Origin: Phyllobacterium phragmitis
GTDB taxonomy: Bacteria > Pseudomonadota > Alphaproteobacteria > Rhizobiales > Rhizobiaceae
DNA length: 64,000 nt
Reading direction: 5' to 3'
NCBI RefSeq assembly: GCF_002980495.1
Contig: NZ_PVBR01000020.1
Coordinates: forward strand, 38,408-102,407
Shown one piece after another: positions 1 through 11,404 of the stretch. Position numbers and translations under genes: made by a program. The notes beneath the pieces were generated by a model. The model had not been told where the DNA came from. It searched no databases and saw only the letters and a program-made list of their open reading frames with translations. How positions within the stretch are numbered: the first letter of the stretch is position 1; the number at the start of each line of letters is the position of its first letter.

Positions 1-1516
1 TGGCTGTCTGCAGGAGGGTATCAGCCATGAGGCGATCGATCTGGCGGGGCATCTGGGGCTGTCGCGGCTGATCGTCCTCTGGGATAACAATTCCATCTCC
101 ATCGACGGGCCGACCTCGCTTTCCACATCGATGGACCAGCCTGCCCGGTTCAAGGCGGCGGGCTTCGACGTCTGGGATATTGACGGTCATGATTTCGAGG
201 CGATCGCGGAGGCCATCGGCCAGGCACGGGAGGCGGACAGGCCGTCGCTGATCGCCTGCCGGACGATCATCGGCAAGGGCGCGCCCAATCTACAGGGTAC
301 GGAAAAGACCCATGGCGCACCGCTCGGTGCGGCGGAGATCGCGGCGGCAAGGGCGGTGATCGGATGGCCTCATGCGCCGTTCGAGGTGCCGGAGGCGATC
401 GTGGAAACCTGGCGGAATGTCGCCAGTCGCGGCGCGGACCAGCGGCGCGACTGGTGCGCCCGGCTTGCGGCATCGCCCGATGCGGATGCCTTCAGCGCGG
501 CGGTCGCGAAGGAACTGCCGGAGACGCTCTTTGATGAGCTTGATGCGTTTCGCCGCGAGCATGTGGAGAAAGCCACCAAGGTTGCCACCCGCAAGGCTTC
601 CGAGATGGTGCTTGGCGTCATCAACAAGGCGACGGCGCTCACCATCGGCGGTTCCGCCGATCTCACCCATTCCAACCTGACGCTGACGCCAGATATGGGC
701 AGCATTTCGGCGCGCAGCTTCGCCGGGCGTTATATCCATTACGGCATCCGCGAACATGCGATGGCGGCGGCGATGAACGGCATCGCGCTGCATGGCGGCT
801 TCATCCCCTATGGCGGCACATTTCTGGTCTTTGCCGACTATGCAAGGGGTGCGATCCGCCTTTCGGCCCTGATGGGCCAGCAGGTGGTCTATGTCATGAC
901 GCATGACTCGATCGGCCTTGGAGAAGATGGGCCGACGCACCAGCCGATCGAACATCTCGCCATGCTGCGGGCGACCCCCGGCATCGATGTCTACCGGCCG
1001 GCCGATATCATCGAAACGGCGGAGTGCTGGGAACTGGCGTTGAAGCATAAGAACAGGCCGAGCGTCATCGTGCTGTCACGGCAGAACCTGCCGATGTTGC
1101 GCCCTAAGCACAGTGATGAGAACCGGTCGGGCCGTGGCGCATACGTCCTGCGCGAAACCGCTGGGACGCGGGCGGTGACGCTCATTGCCACCGGCTCGGA
1201 GGTGGAGATCGCCTGTGCGGCTTCCGACATCCTGCGTGCCCAGCACGGGATCGCCGCCGCCGTCGTCTCGATGCCGTGCTGGGAACTCTTCGAAAAACAG
1301 ACGCCGGCCTATCGCCGCTCCATCCTTGCGGCAGCGCCCCGCGTCGCTATCGAGGCGGCGGCGCGGCAGGGGTGGGATCGCTGGATCGGCGAAAGAGGCG
1401 ACTTCATCGGCATGACCGGTTTCGGCGCCAGCGCGCCGGCGGCGGATCTCTACCGGCATTTCGACATCACGCCGGAAGCCGTCGTCGAACGCGTGAGAAA
1501 ACTGATCGATCGATAA
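1..1516 (+). CDS. cbbT: Transketolase, 5' truncated by window edge
   Basis: This thiamine-diphosphate enzyme moves two-carbon ketol units between sugar phosphates in the regenerative part of the Calvin cycle. The frame is open from base 2, so the gene starts upstream and about 504 C-terminal residues are present. Visible motifs are [11 protein letters not shown] with DNNSISIDG (the ThDP/Mg-binding half), [19 protein letters not shown] with the cofactor-activating Glu, and [19 protein letters not shown], all classic transketolase segments. It lies 21 bp upstream of the class II aldolase in the same operon as RuBisCO, so I call it cbbT rather than a housekeeping tkt; that choice rests on context. 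The first internal ATG, at 131, is not the start. Confidence 0.95.
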   Translation, partial: GCLQEGISHEAIDLAGHLGLSRLIVLWDNNSISIDGPTSLSTSMDQPARFKAAGFDVWDIDGHDFEAIAEAIGQAREADRPSLIACRTIIGKGAPNLQGTEKTHGAPLGAAEIAAARAVIGWPHAPFEVPEAIVETWRNVASRGADQRRDWCARLAASPDADAFSAAVAKELPETLFDELDAFRREHVEKATKVATRKASEMVLGVINKATALTIGGSADLTHSNLTLTPDMGSISARSFAGRYIHYGIREHAMAAAMNGIALHGGFIPYGGTFLVFADYARGAIRLSALMGQQVVYVMTHDSIGLGEDGPTHQPIEHLAMLRATPGIDVYRPADIIETAECWELALKHKNRPSVIVLSRQNLPMLRPKHSDENRSGRGAYVLRETAGTRAVTLIATGSEVEIACAASDILRAQHGIAAAVVSMPCWELFEKQTPAYRRSILAAAPRVAIEAAARQGWDRWIGERGDFIGMTGFGASAPAADLYRHFDITPEAVVERVRKLIDR

Positions 1517-1537
1517 AATAGGAAAGGAGCACGGATC

Positions 1538-4124
<2,587 letters not shown>

Positions 4125-4133
4125 GAGAGAACC

Positions 4134-4553
4134 ATGCGCATTACCCAGGGAGCATTCTCGTTCCTGCCTGAGCTGACCGACGAGCAGATCGCCAAACAGG
4201 CGCAATATTGCATCGACAAGGGCTGGGCGGTCAGTCTCGAGTTCACCGACGACCCGCATCCCCGCAACACCTATTGGGACATGTGGGGGCATCCGATGTT
4301 CGACAATCCCGATGCAGCCGCGCTGATCATGGAGCTGAAGGAATGCCGCAAGGTCTATGGCGATCGCTATATCCGGTTTGTCGCCTTCGACAGCAGCCAT
4401 GGCTGGGAGTCGGTGAAGCTCTCCTTCATCGTCAATCGCCCGGTGAGCGAGCCGGGGTTCCATCTGCAGCGGCAGGAGGCGCCAGGACGTGTGATCCGCT
4501 ACACCACCCGGTCTTATGCAGCGGACAGGCCTGCGGGTGAACGTTATGGCTGA
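4134..4553 (+). CDS. cbbS: RuBisCO small subunit, red-type
   Basis: Small subunit of the L8S8 holoenzyme, 139 residues. It opens with [19 protein letters not shown] and carries [18 protein letters not shown], typical of red-type small subunits, and it has the C-terminal extension (about residue 110 onward) that makes the beta-hairpin barrel in this class. The ATG at 4134 follows AGGAGAG. Its stop overlaps the start of cbbX by 8 bases, which suggests translational coupling of small subunit and activase. Confidence 0.97.
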   Translation: MRITQGAFSFLPELTDEQIAKQAQYCIDKGWAVSLEFTDDPHPRNTYWDMWGHPMFDNPDAAALIMELKECRKVYGDRYIRFVAFDSSHGWESVKLSFIVNRPVSEPGFHLQRQEAPGRVIRYTTRSYAADRPAGERYG

Positions 4554-5490
4554 TGCTATCGCGCCAGAACGCGTTGAAGATGGCGGCGATATTCCCGCCG
4601 CCATCGATCTGCGGGCGGAGTATGTCGAGTCCGGCGTCAAGGATGTGCTGGACGAACTCGACCGCGAGCTGATCGGCCTCAAGCCGGTCAAGCAGCGTAT
4701 CCGGGAAACGGCGGCGCTGCTCCTGGTGGAGCGGGCGCGGCGGCGGCTCGGGCTCGCCCATGAGACGCCGACGCTGCATATGAGTTTCAGCGGCAATCCG
4801 GGAACCGGCAAGACGACCGTCGCGCTCCGGATGGCGAACCTGCTGCATCGTCTCGGCTATATCCGCAAGGGGCATCTCGTCTCCGTCACGCGGGACGATC
4901 TGGTCGGGCAATATATCGGCCATACCGCGCCGAAGACCAAGGAGATATTGAAGAAGGCGATGGGCGGCGTGCTGTTCATCGACGAGGCTTATTATCTCCA
5001 CCGCCAGGAGAACGAGCGCGATTATGGCCAGGAGGCGATCGAAATCCTGCTGCAGGTGATGGAAAACCAGCGCGACGATCTGGTCGTCATTCTGGCCGGT
5101 TACGCCGACCGGATGGACCGGTTCTTCGAGAGCAATCCGGGGTTCCGCTCGCGCATCGCCCATCATATCGATTTTCCGGATTATTCGGATGACGAACTGC
5201 TGCAGATCGCGGAAACCATGCTGTCGAAGCAGAATTATCATTTCGACGGGAAGGCGCGTGCGGTGATGGCCGATTATATCGCGCTTCGCCGCAAGCAGCC
5301 GCATTTCGCCAATGCGAGGTCGATCCGGAATGCGCTCGACAGGGCGCGGCTGCGGCAGGCGAACCGCCTGTTCGAAACCGTATCCGGCCCGGTGGATGCC
5401 GAGGCGCTGTCGACGATCGGCGTGGAGGATCTGAGCGTCAGCCGGGTTTTCGCGATTGCCGACAAAGCCAGGGAGGAAAAGCCTTCATGA
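4546..5490 (+). CDS. cbbX: CbbX, AAA+ red-type RuBisCO activase
   Basis: A hexameric AAA+ ATPase that removes inhibitory sugar phosphates from red-type RuBisCO by pulling on the large-subunit C terminus. The protein is 314 residues from ATG 4546. Walker A (GNPGTGKT) is at about residues 83-90 and Walker B (LFIDEA) has D146/E147. The [16 protein letters not shown] segment is the family's pore-loop region, and [15 protein letters not shown] marks the arginine-finger region. I use ATG 4546, which overlaps the cbbS stop; an in-frame start further upstream would lie deep inside cbbS. The presence of CbbX agrees with the red-type RuBisCO. Confidence 0.96.
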   Translation: MADAIAPERVEDGGDIPAAIDLRAEYVESGVKDVLDELDRELIGLKPVKQRIRETAALLLVERARRRLGLAHETPTLHMSFSGNPGTGKTTVALRMANLLHRLGYIRKGHLVSVTRDDLVGQYIGHTAPKTKEILKKAMGGVLFIDEAYYLHRQENERDYGQEAIEILLQVMENQRDDLVVILAGYADRMDRFFESNPGFRSRIAHHIDFPDYSDDELLQIAETMLSKQNYHFDGKARAVMADYIALRRKQPHFANARSIRNALDRARLRQANRLFETVSGPVDAEALSTIGVEDLSVSRVFAIADKAREEKPS

Positions 5491-6167
5491 AGACGATTAT
5501 TGCGCCATCCGTGCTTTCCGCCGATTTTTCCCGGCTTGGCGATGAGGTCGAGGCGGTGGTCGCGGCGGGCGCCGACTGGATCCATCTCGACGTGATGGAC
5601 GGGCATTTCGTGCCGAACATCACCTTCGGCCCGCCGGTGATCAAAGCCATCCGCAACCGGACAAACGCGCTTTTCGACTGCCATTTGATGATTACCCCTG
5701 CCGATCCATATCTCGCCGCCTTCGCGGATGCGGGCTGCGACCTCATCACCGTGCATGCGGAGGCCGGGCCGCATCTCGACCGGTCGCTGCAGGCCATCCG
5801 CAATCTGGGAAAGAAGGCCGGCGTCTCGCTCAACCCGTCGACGCCGGAAAGCGTGATCGAATATGTGCTGGACCGGCTTGACCTTGTCCTGCTGATGACG
5901 GTTAATCCCGGTTTCGGCGGTCAGGCGTTCATTCCGTCAGTGGTTGAGAAGATCAGGCGGATCAAGGCGATGATCGGCGCGCGTCCGATCCATATCGAGA
6001 TCGATGGCGGCGTGACGCCGGAAACGGCCCCACTCGTTGCCGCCGCCGGCGCGGATGTGCTGGTCGCCGGTTCGGCGATCTTCAGAGGCAACGGCCAGAG
6101 AGCCTATGCGGCTGATATCGCTGCGATCCGGGATGCCGCCGACCGTGCGCTACGCAAGGCAGCTTGA
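5487..6167 (+). CDS. rpe: Ribulose-phosphate 3-epimerase
   Basis: Interconverts ribulose 5-phosphate and xylulose 5-phosphate for regeneration of the CO2 acceptor (cbbE in Calvin operons). The TIM-barrel protein has 226 residues, standard for the family. It starts with [15 protein letters not shown] and has [17 protein letters not shown] (metal-binding His and catalytic Asp), the [10 protein letters not shown] loop and [10 protein letters not shown] with the second catalytic Asp. The ATGA overlap with cbbX shows it belongs to the same operon. Confidence 0.96.
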   Translation: MKTIIAPSVLSADFSRLGDEVEAVVAAGADWIHLDVMDGHFVPNITFGPPVIKAIRNRTNALFDCHLMITPADPYLAAFADAGCDLITVHAEAGPHLDRSLQAIRNLGKKAGVSLNPSTPESVIEYVLDRLDLVLLMTVNPGFGGQAFIPSVVEKIRRIKAMIGARPIHIEIDGGVTPETAPLVAAAGADVLVAGSAIFRGNGQRAYAADIAAIRDAADRALRKAA

Positions 6168-6185
6168 CAATGAAGGGAGGCAGGA

Positions 6186-6743
6186 ATGGCTTCGATACCA
6201 CCGGTTTGCGATTTTGGATGGAAGGCCGTCGATGCGACGCTGATGGGCGTGGACGGCGAACGCCACTCCATCCTCGGGCAGGCGGGGCCGCATGGGCTGG
6301 TCGTCGCTTTCATCTGCAATCACTGCCCCTATGTGAAGGCGGTGATCAAACGGATCATGCGAGACGCCCGTGATCTCGAGGCTTTCGGCGTCGGCTTCGT
6401 CGCCATCAATTCCAATGATGCCGAGGCCTATCCCGCTGATTCCTATGATAATATGAAGATATTTGCGCGCGAAAACGCCTTCCCGTTTGCCTATCTGCAT
6501 GATGCCGATCAGACGGTTGCACGCGCCTATGGCGCGGCGTGCACACCTGACTTTTTCGGTTTCAACAGTGCTGGAGAGCTGCAATATCGCGGTCGCCTCG
6601 ATGCCTCACGCAAGGAGGAGGGGCCGTCCGATCAGCGCCGCGATCTTTTCGAGGCGATGCGGCAGATCGCCCAGACCGGGCAGGGGCCGCGCGATCAGAT
6701 CGCCTCCGTGGGCTGTTCCATCAAATGGCGCGAAGCTGTTTGA
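6186..6743 (+). CDS. Thioredoxin-family redoxin protein
   Basis: A 185-residue thioredoxin-fold protein of the AhpC/TSA-redoxin type. The segment VAFICNHCPYVKAV carries a CxxC pair (C44/C47) where thioredoxins have their active site; no signal peptide is visible, so it should be cytoplasmic. ATG 6186 follows GAAGGGAGG. It lies 18 bp after rpe and ends the cbb gene string. A thiol-redox role linked to Calvin-cycle enzymes is possible but is inference. Substrate unknown. Confidence 0.8.
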   Translation: MASIPPVCDFGWKAVDATLMGVDGERHSILGQAGPHGLVVAFICNHCPYVKAVIKRIMRDARDLEAFGVGFVAINSNDAEAYPADSYDNMKIFARENAFPFAYLHDADQTVARAYGAACTPDFFGFNSAGELQYRGRLDASRKEEGPSDQRRDLFEAMRQIAQTGQGPRDQIASVGCSIKWREAV

Positions 6744-6748
6744 CAAAG

Positions 6749-6776
6749 CAATCGCCGGCAGGTCTGCCGGCGATTG
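6749..6776. terminator. Perfect 13-nt-arm hairpin between convergent genes
   Basis: Arms 6749-6761 and 6764-6776 (CAATCGCCGGCAG and its complement) form a strong GC-rich stem immediately after the thioredoxin-like stop and just before the end of the convergent cytochrome gene. The position suits a bidirectional terminator, although no clear U-run follows on the plus strand. Confidence 0.6.
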
Positions 6777-6782
6777 TGCCCG

Positions 6783-7178
6783 TTATTGGCTGTTCTCTTT
6801 GAGATAGGCGAGGAGATTGGTGATATCGGTATCGTCCTTCAACCCGGCGAATGCCATTTTCGTGCCTTTCACCTTGGCTCTCGGGCTGTGCAGGTAGTCA
6901 CGCAGGGAAGCGTCGTCCCAGACGAGACCCTCTTCTCCCGCCTTCACCATCGCTGGAGAGTATCTGAAACCCGGATGCGTGCCGGCCGTCCTGCCGATAA
7001 CGCCCTGCAGCGACGGGCCGATCTTGTTCTTGTCGGAATCCACCACATGGCAGGCCGTGCATTTCTTGAATACAGTTGCTCCGGCCGCTGCGTCTCCCGC
7101 ATTCCCCTCCTGGGCGCTTGCTCCCACAGCACCAAGAATTGCAACTGATACACCGATCAGAAGGACTGAATATTGCAT
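6783..7178 (-). CDS. Class I c-type cytochrome, periplasmic
   Basis: Electron carrier of 131 residues with an N-terminal signal peptide (about residues 1-22, cleavage after ASA). Haem is attached at CTACH (C40, C43, H44). The GTKMAFAGL segment near residue 109 supplies the distal Met ligand, and the family's C-terminal helix (ITNLLAYLKENS) is present. It resembles cytochrome c2/c550. ATG 7178 follows GAGGAGATGC. Given the xoxF locus downstream, a role as electron acceptor in methanol oxidation or in passing electrons to the oxidase is likely, but is inferred. It converges on the cbb operon. Confidence 0.88.
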   Translation of the reverse strand: MQYSVLLIGVSVAILGAVGASAQEGNAGDAAAGATVFKKCTACHVVDSDKNKIGPSLQGVIGRTAGTHPGFRYSPAMVKAGEEGLVWDDASLRDYLHSPRAKVKGTKMAFAGLKDDTDITNLLAYLKENSQ

Positions 7179-7593
7179 GGCATCTCCTCATTTTTCGCCA
7201 AGGGTGCCCTGGACGACGGGGCCACCGGTTCCATGCGCCGATGGCCACCATTTTGGATCACCCGGCGATCCTGCCTCCCAGCAGGATCCGGTTCGATCAC
7301 CCGAAAAATTACTGGTCGGGCGCGATAAGTCAATGTTTGGCAGAGCATTTTCGGCTGGAGCATCGCGCTTTCACGTGGAATCAATGAAAGCGGGCAAGAT
7401 GCTCCAGATTCAAAAATGCCGGGGCGATTTCGCGAATGCCTTGGATTGACGGGAATGACGCGTGATCGTAGGCTGAGCCGACAATTTCTCATCCGGGCAC
7501 CTTGAGAAATCCTTGGTTGGAAGAGTTGCATCCGTCACGTCGCTACACAAGCTGGCGGTGGTGCAATAGAACCGACGGATTGGAGGTGCCGAT
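7179..7593. other. Intergenic region with dispersed inverted repeat
   Basis: About 415 bases between the divergent cytochrome gene and the small ORF at 7594. An imperfect inverted repeat spans 7355-7407 (outer arms CTGGAGCATC / GATGCTCCAG, inner arms GCTTTCA / TGAAAGC), of the kind dispersed in rhizobial genomes. Promoters for both flanking genes must lie here, but I see no convincing specific site. Several overlapping open frames have no coding look. Confidence 0.5.
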
Positions 7594-7803
7594 ATGGATA
7601 TAATCGATCTCGTCCTGACCATCTGCCTCATCTCAAATCCGTCGAGCTGTCGGGAAGAGCGGCTGCATTTCGAACGCCGTGGCAATCTCAACAACTGCAT
7701 GTTCACAGCCCCGACCGAGATCGCGAAATGGTCGCAGGAGCATCCGCATCTTCGTGTCGTACGCTGGAAATGCGCCTATCCGAGCGAAGAGCGGACGCTT
7801 TGA
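7594..7803 (+). CDS. Small Cys-containing protein, function unknown
   Basis: A 69-residue protein preceded by GGAGGTGCC at a normal distance from ATG 7594. Residues 1-15 are hydrophobic (IIDLVLTICLI) and could be a membrane anchor or secretion signal. Four cysteines lie at about C11, C19, C35 and C60. It sits just ahead of the NitT/TauT-like ABC transporter with a 23-bp gap to the likely GTG start, so it is probably cotranscribed. I do not recognise the family. The good ribosome binding site and position argue that it is a real gene. Confidence 0.6.
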   Translation: MDIIDLVLTICLISNPSSCREERLHFERRGNLNNCMFTAPTEIAKWSQEHPHLRVVRWKCAYPSEERTL

Positions 7804-7826
7804 GACATGGCGCGCGGGAGGAGGCC

Positions 7827-8816
7827 GTGACTGATACGCAAACGGGCAGATCATTGTTCACGTTGATGCTCGCTGCCGTTCTGGCCGTTTTCCTCACATC
7901 TGCGGTGCAGGCTGGCGAATATTTGCGGATCGGCGTGCTGAAATTCGGCACCGTGAACTGGGAGCTGGACACGATCAAGGCGCATAAATTCGACGAGGAG
8001 AACGGCGTCAGCATCGATGTCAGGTTCTTTGCCGGTGAGGATGCGACCAATGTGGCGCTGATGGCCGGCGATATCGACGTGATCGTTTCCGACTGGCTGT
8101 GGGTTTCACGCCAGCGCAGCGCCGGCGAGGATCTGAGCTTCGTTCCCTATTCGACATCGGTCGGCGCCATGATGGTGGCGGGCGATTCGCCGATCAAGAG
8201 CCTTGCCGATCTGAAGGGCAGGAAGATCGGCGTGGCCGGCGGGCCGCTCGACAAGAGCTGGCTTTTCATCCAGGGCCTGGCGCGCGACAAATTCTCGCTC
8301 GACCTCATGGGTTCGAACGATATCGTCTATGGCGCGCCGCCCTTGCTCGCCGAAAAGGCGCGGCAGGGCGAACTCGATGCGGTGCTGAATTTCTGGCATT
8401 TCTGCGCGCGGCTGGAGGCCGATGGCTTTCGCCGGCTGGTCAGCGCCAATGAAGCTGCAAAGGCGCTCGGCACCGCGGGAGACGTATCGGCCATCGGCTA
8501 TATCTTCCATGAGAAATGGGCGCAAAGCCATCCACGGGCGATAGAAGGCTTTCTCAAGGCGAGCGGCGAAGCCAAGGCTTTGCTGAAACGCTCCGACGAG
8601 GAATGGCTGAGGCTTGCGCCCGTCATCAGGGCCGAGGGGCGTGCATTGAGCGTCCTCAGGGATCGCTATCGCGAGGGCATTCCAAGCCGCAGCATCGACG
8701 AAGAGGAGGCCGACGCGGCAAGGCTCTACGCGGTTCTGGCCAAGCTCGGCGGCGCGCGGCTCGTCGGCCCGGCTGAAACATTGGCGCCAGGAACATTCTG
8801 GAGGGCGTCCGAATGA
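7827..8816 (+). CDS. ABC transporter substrate-binding protein, NitT/TauT-like
   Basis: Periplasmic solute-binding protein of about 329 residues. The signal peptide contains FTLMLAAVLAVFLTSAVQA, and the mature protein begins near GEYLRIGVLKFGTVNWELD. Features such as GDIDVIVSDWLWVSRQR, SLADLKGRKIGVAGG and a SWLFIQG loop are typical of the sulfonate/nitrate/taurine type II binding proteins. I chose GTG 7827 behind GGGAGGAGG; the spacing is very short, so the start is uncertain (an upstream in-frame ATG at 7728 would overlap the small ORF). The permease start overlaps its stop (ATGA). The ligand is unknown; neighbouring genes point to a PQQ/methanol-related role. Confidence 0.85.
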   Translation: MTDTQTGRSLFTLMLAAVLAVFLTSAVQAGEYLRIGVLKFGTVNWELDTIKAHKFDEENGVSIDVRFFAGEDATNVALMAGDIDVIVSDWLWVSRQRSAGEDLSFVPYSTSVGAMMVAGDSPIKSLADLKGRKIGVAGGPLDKSWLFIQGLARDKFSLDLMGSNDIVYGAPPLLAEKARQGELDAVLNFWHFCARLEADGFRRLVSANEAAKALGTAGDVSAIGYIFHEKWAQSHPRAIEGFLKASGEAKALLKRSDEEWLRLAPVIRAEGRALSVLRDRYREGIPSRSIDEEEADAARLYAVLAKLGGARLVGPAETLAPGTFWRASE

Positions 8817-9643
8817 CAATGAGTTCTGGAGTGTCCGAAAACTCACTTTCGTCAGGCAAGATCTCAGCCGGGGCAACGGACTACCGCCGCAGATTGACGC
8901 CTGCCATCACCACCGTGCTGTCCTTCGCCGCCCTGGTGATCGCCTGGCATATCTCAGCCAGCCTGTGGCCGAGCCGCTCCTTTCCAACGCCTTTGAGCGT
9001 TTTCCAGACGTTTCTCACGGAGACCGCCAGTGGTGATCTGCCCTATCATCTCGGCATCACGCTTTGGCGCGTCGCAGCCTCGTTTTTCCTGGCGATGATC
9101 ATCGGCTCGGCCATCGGCATTTTTCTGGGAAGCAAGCGGCGGGCCGATCAGTTCTTCAATCCCTGGGTGACGCTTTTCCTGAATATTCCCGCTCTCGTCG
9201 TCATCGTCCTCGCCTATGTCTGGTTCGGCCTCAACGAGGCGGCGGCCATCGGTGCGGTCGCGGTCAACAAGATCCCCAATGTGATCGTCACCATGCGCGA
9301 AGGCGCGCGGGCGATCGATCCGCGCTATTCGGAAATGGCTACGGTTTATCGCTTCGGTCCTCTCGACCGGCTGCGGCATGTCGTGCTGCCGCAATTGCAG
9401 CCCTATTTCGCCGCCGCCTCGCGCTCCGGCATTTCGCTGATCTGGAAGATCGTCCTCGTCGTCGAACTGCTCGGTCGGTCGAACGGCGTCGGTTTCCAGA
9501 TCAATCTGTTCTTCCAACTCTTCGATGTCGCGGCGATCCTTGCCTATACGCTGGCTTTCGTCGCGGTGATGCTGCTTATCGAATATATCGTGGTACAGCC
9601 CCTTGAACATGCATCCACACGCTGGCGCCGCCGCGCGGCTTAA
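8813..9643 (+). CDS. ABC transporter permease, NitT/TauT-like
   Basis: Inner-membrane subunit of 276 residues with about six hydrophobic segments (for example VLSFAALVIAWHIS, ASFFLAMIIGSAIGIFLGS, LFLNIPALVVIVLAYVWFG, AYTLAFVAVMLLIEYIVV). The EAAAIGAVAVNKIPNVIVTM segment with the following EGARAIDPRYSEMATVY corresponds to the EAA loop that docks the ATPase. It overlaps the binding-protein gene by 4 bases (ATGA) and the ATPase gene by about 35, so the three are one translational unit. Confidence 0.9.
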   Translation: MTMSSGVSENSLSSGKISAGATDYRRRLTPAITTVLSFAALVIAWHISASLWPSRSFPTPLSVFQTFLTETASGDLPYHLGITLWRVAASFFLAMIIGSAIGIFLGSKRRADQFFNPWVTLFLNIPALVVIVLAYVWFGLNEAAAIGAVAVNKIPNVIVTMREGARAIDPRYSEMATVYRFGPLDRLRHVVLPQLQPYFAAASRSGISLIWKIVLVVELLGRSNGVGFQINLFFQLFDVAAILAYTLAFVAVMLLIEYIVVQPLEHASTRWRRRAA

Positions 9644-10352
9644 GGTCGATATTGCCGGGAAGTCCTTCGAGGCGTCGAATGGCGGCTCTCTCGATGTGCT
9701 GCGCGATCTTCATTTCGAAGTGGAGCAGAACGAGTTCGCCTGTATTCTCGGGCCGTCCGGCTGCGGCAAGACCACGACGCTGCGCATCCTGCTCGAGCTC
9801 GATACGGATTATCAGGGATCGGTACAGCTTCCGGGGCAGGGCCAGCCGCGGATCGGCGCGGTGTTCCAGGAGCCGCTGCTCCTGCCGTGGCGCAGTGTCG
9901 AGCAGAATGTCCGGCTGGCCTTGCCGCACAGCTTGCGCGACCGCGATCTGGGCAGACTCTTCAAAAATCTCGGCCTGAAGGACATGCGCGATTTCTATCC
10001 CGGGGAATTGTCGCTGGGGCTCGCCCGCCGGGTGGCCATAGCGCGGGCGATCGCGATCGACCCCGATATCCTGCTTCTCGACGAACCCTTTGTTTCGCTG
10101 GACGAGCCCACCGCACAGCAATTGCGGCATTTATTGCTGGCGGTCTGGTCGGAGCGTCCGACGACCGCGCTGATGGTGACGCATAATCTGCGCGAAGCGA
10201 TCATGCTCTCCGACAGGATCGTCGTTCTCTCCGACCGCCCCGCCCATGTGATCGGGACATTCGATATCAAGCTGCCGCGCCAGTACCGTAACGATCAGGT
10301 GAAACTCGACCTTCTGCGCTCGTTCAACCGAAAATTCCCGGATCGGATTTAG
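9609..10352 (+). CDS. ABC transporter ATP-binding protein with variant signature
   Basis: Nucleotide-binding subunit of about 247 residues. Walker A is GPSGCGKTT and Walker B is DILLLDEPFVSLDE; the switch histidine sits in LMVTHNLREAI. The signature that is usually LSGGQ reads LSLGL here, keeping the Ser and the second Gly. I start at ATG 9609; a TTG two codons upstream is possible, and no strong ribosome binding site is seen, in keeping with coupling to the permease. It completes the ABC set 7827-10352. MBL hydrolase follows after 3 bp. Confidence 0.9.
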   Translation: MHPHAGAAARLKVDIAGKSFEASNGGSLDVLRDLHFEVEQNEFACILGPSGCGKTTTLRILLELDTDYQGSVQLPGQGQPRIGAVFQEPLLLPWRSVEQNVRLALPHSLRDRDLGRLFKNLGLKDMRDFYPGELSLGLARRVAIARAIAIDPDILLLDEPFVSLDEPTAQQLRHLLLAVWSERPTTALMVTHNLREAIMLSDRIVVLSDRPAHVIGTFDIKLPRQYRNDQVKLDLLRSFNRKFPDRI

Positions 10353-10355
10353 GCC

Positions 10356-11315
10356 ATGGCTCGGACAGCGTCGCGGCGCGCTATTTTGAAACAAGGCATG
10401 GCCTTGGCGACCGCCGGGCTTTTGCCGATGGGCTCGTGGCCGGCGTTTGCCGAGGGAGAGGGCTTGCCGGTCAAGCAGGTGGCGGAGGGCGTATTCGCCT
10501 TTGCCGGCACCGATGCCTTGATGACAAAAGCCAATCGGGGCGAGATCTGCAATGTGGGTTTCGTGATCGGCGAAGACGCGGTCGCGGTCATCGACAGCGG
10601 CGGGAGCGTCGTGGAGGGAAGGGCGCTGATCGCCGCCATTCGCGCCGTCACCGACAAGCCGATCCGTTATCTCATCAACACGCATATGCATCCCGACCAT
10701 TGCTTCGGCAATGCCGCGTTCGGGGCCACTGATGCCGTCATCGTCGGGCATCACAATCTGCCGAGAGCATTGGCGAGCCGTGGAGAGTTCTATCTCGCGA
10801 GCTATCGCGAAAGCATGGGCGAGGCGCTGATGCGGGAGATAAGGATCGTTCCGCCGACAAAGCTGATCACGGACGAGGAAAATCTCGATCTGGGCGGCAG
10901 GATCATCACGCTGAAGGCGTGGAAACCGGCCCATACGGATAATGATCTGACGGTTTTCGATGAGACGACGCAGGTTCTTTTCACCGGTGATCTCTGCTTC
11001 ATCCGTCATTTGCCGACCATGGACGGATCGATCACCGGCTGGATCGAGCAGCTTGAGCCGTTGCGGGCTATCGACGCAAAGCTCGCTGTTCCCGGCCATG
11101 GCCCGGTCCCGGCCGAATGGCCGGAGGGGCTCGAGCCGGAACGCCGTTATTTCGAGACGCTGGTGCGCGATATCCGCCAGGCGATCGCTGCCGGCGTTCC
11201 GCTTGCCGATGCCGTCAAGACCGCGGGGCAAAGCGAGCGCGGCAACTGGCAGCTCTTTGACCAATATAATGTCCGCAACGCCACCGCCGCCTATGCGGAG
11301 CTCGAGTGGGAGTAG
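10356..11315 (+). CDS. MBL-fold metallohydrolase, quinoprotein-relay type
   Basis: A 319-residue metallo-beta-lactamase-fold protein with an N-terminal export signal that includes SRRAILKQGMALATAGLLP, possibly Tat-type (RRAILK). Zinc ligands are visible in NTHMHPDHCFGN (HxHxDH), the later GDLCF Asp and the VPGHGPV His. The sequence style matches the SoxH-related quinoprotein relay system zinc metallohydrolases, a family defined by co-occurrence with PQQ enzymes and SoxYZ-like carriers; biochemical function is not established. It directly follows the ABC ATPase and precedes the SoxYZ-like carrier, supporting that assignment. Confidence 0.85.
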   Translation: MARTASRRAILKQGMALATAGLLPMGSWPAFAEGEGLPVKQVAEGVFAFAGTDALMTKANRGEICNVGFVIGEDAVAVIDSGGSVVEGRALIAAIRAVTDKPIRYLINTHMHPDHCFGNAAFGATDAVIVGHHNLPRALASRGEFYLASYRESMGEALMREIRIVPPTKLITDEENLDLGGRIITLKAWKPAHTDNDLTVFDETTQVLFTGDLCFIRHLPTMDGSITGWIEQLEPLRAIDAKLAVPGHGPVPAEWPEGLEPERRYFETLVRDIRQAIAAGVPLADAVKTAGQSERGNWQLFDQYNVRNATAAYAELEWE

Positions 11316-11404
11316 CGGCCGCCGCGGTTTAATTTGCTAGATCATCGTGGACGGTGGTATGATCATATCGGCCGGGCACCGCCAATAGACTGGTGGAGGC
11401 ATAG

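Noticed and set aside
10356..11315. Beta-lactamase or antibiotic resistance gene
   Set aside because: Only the fold and zinc motif match; context and sequence style fit quinoprotein-relay hydrolases.
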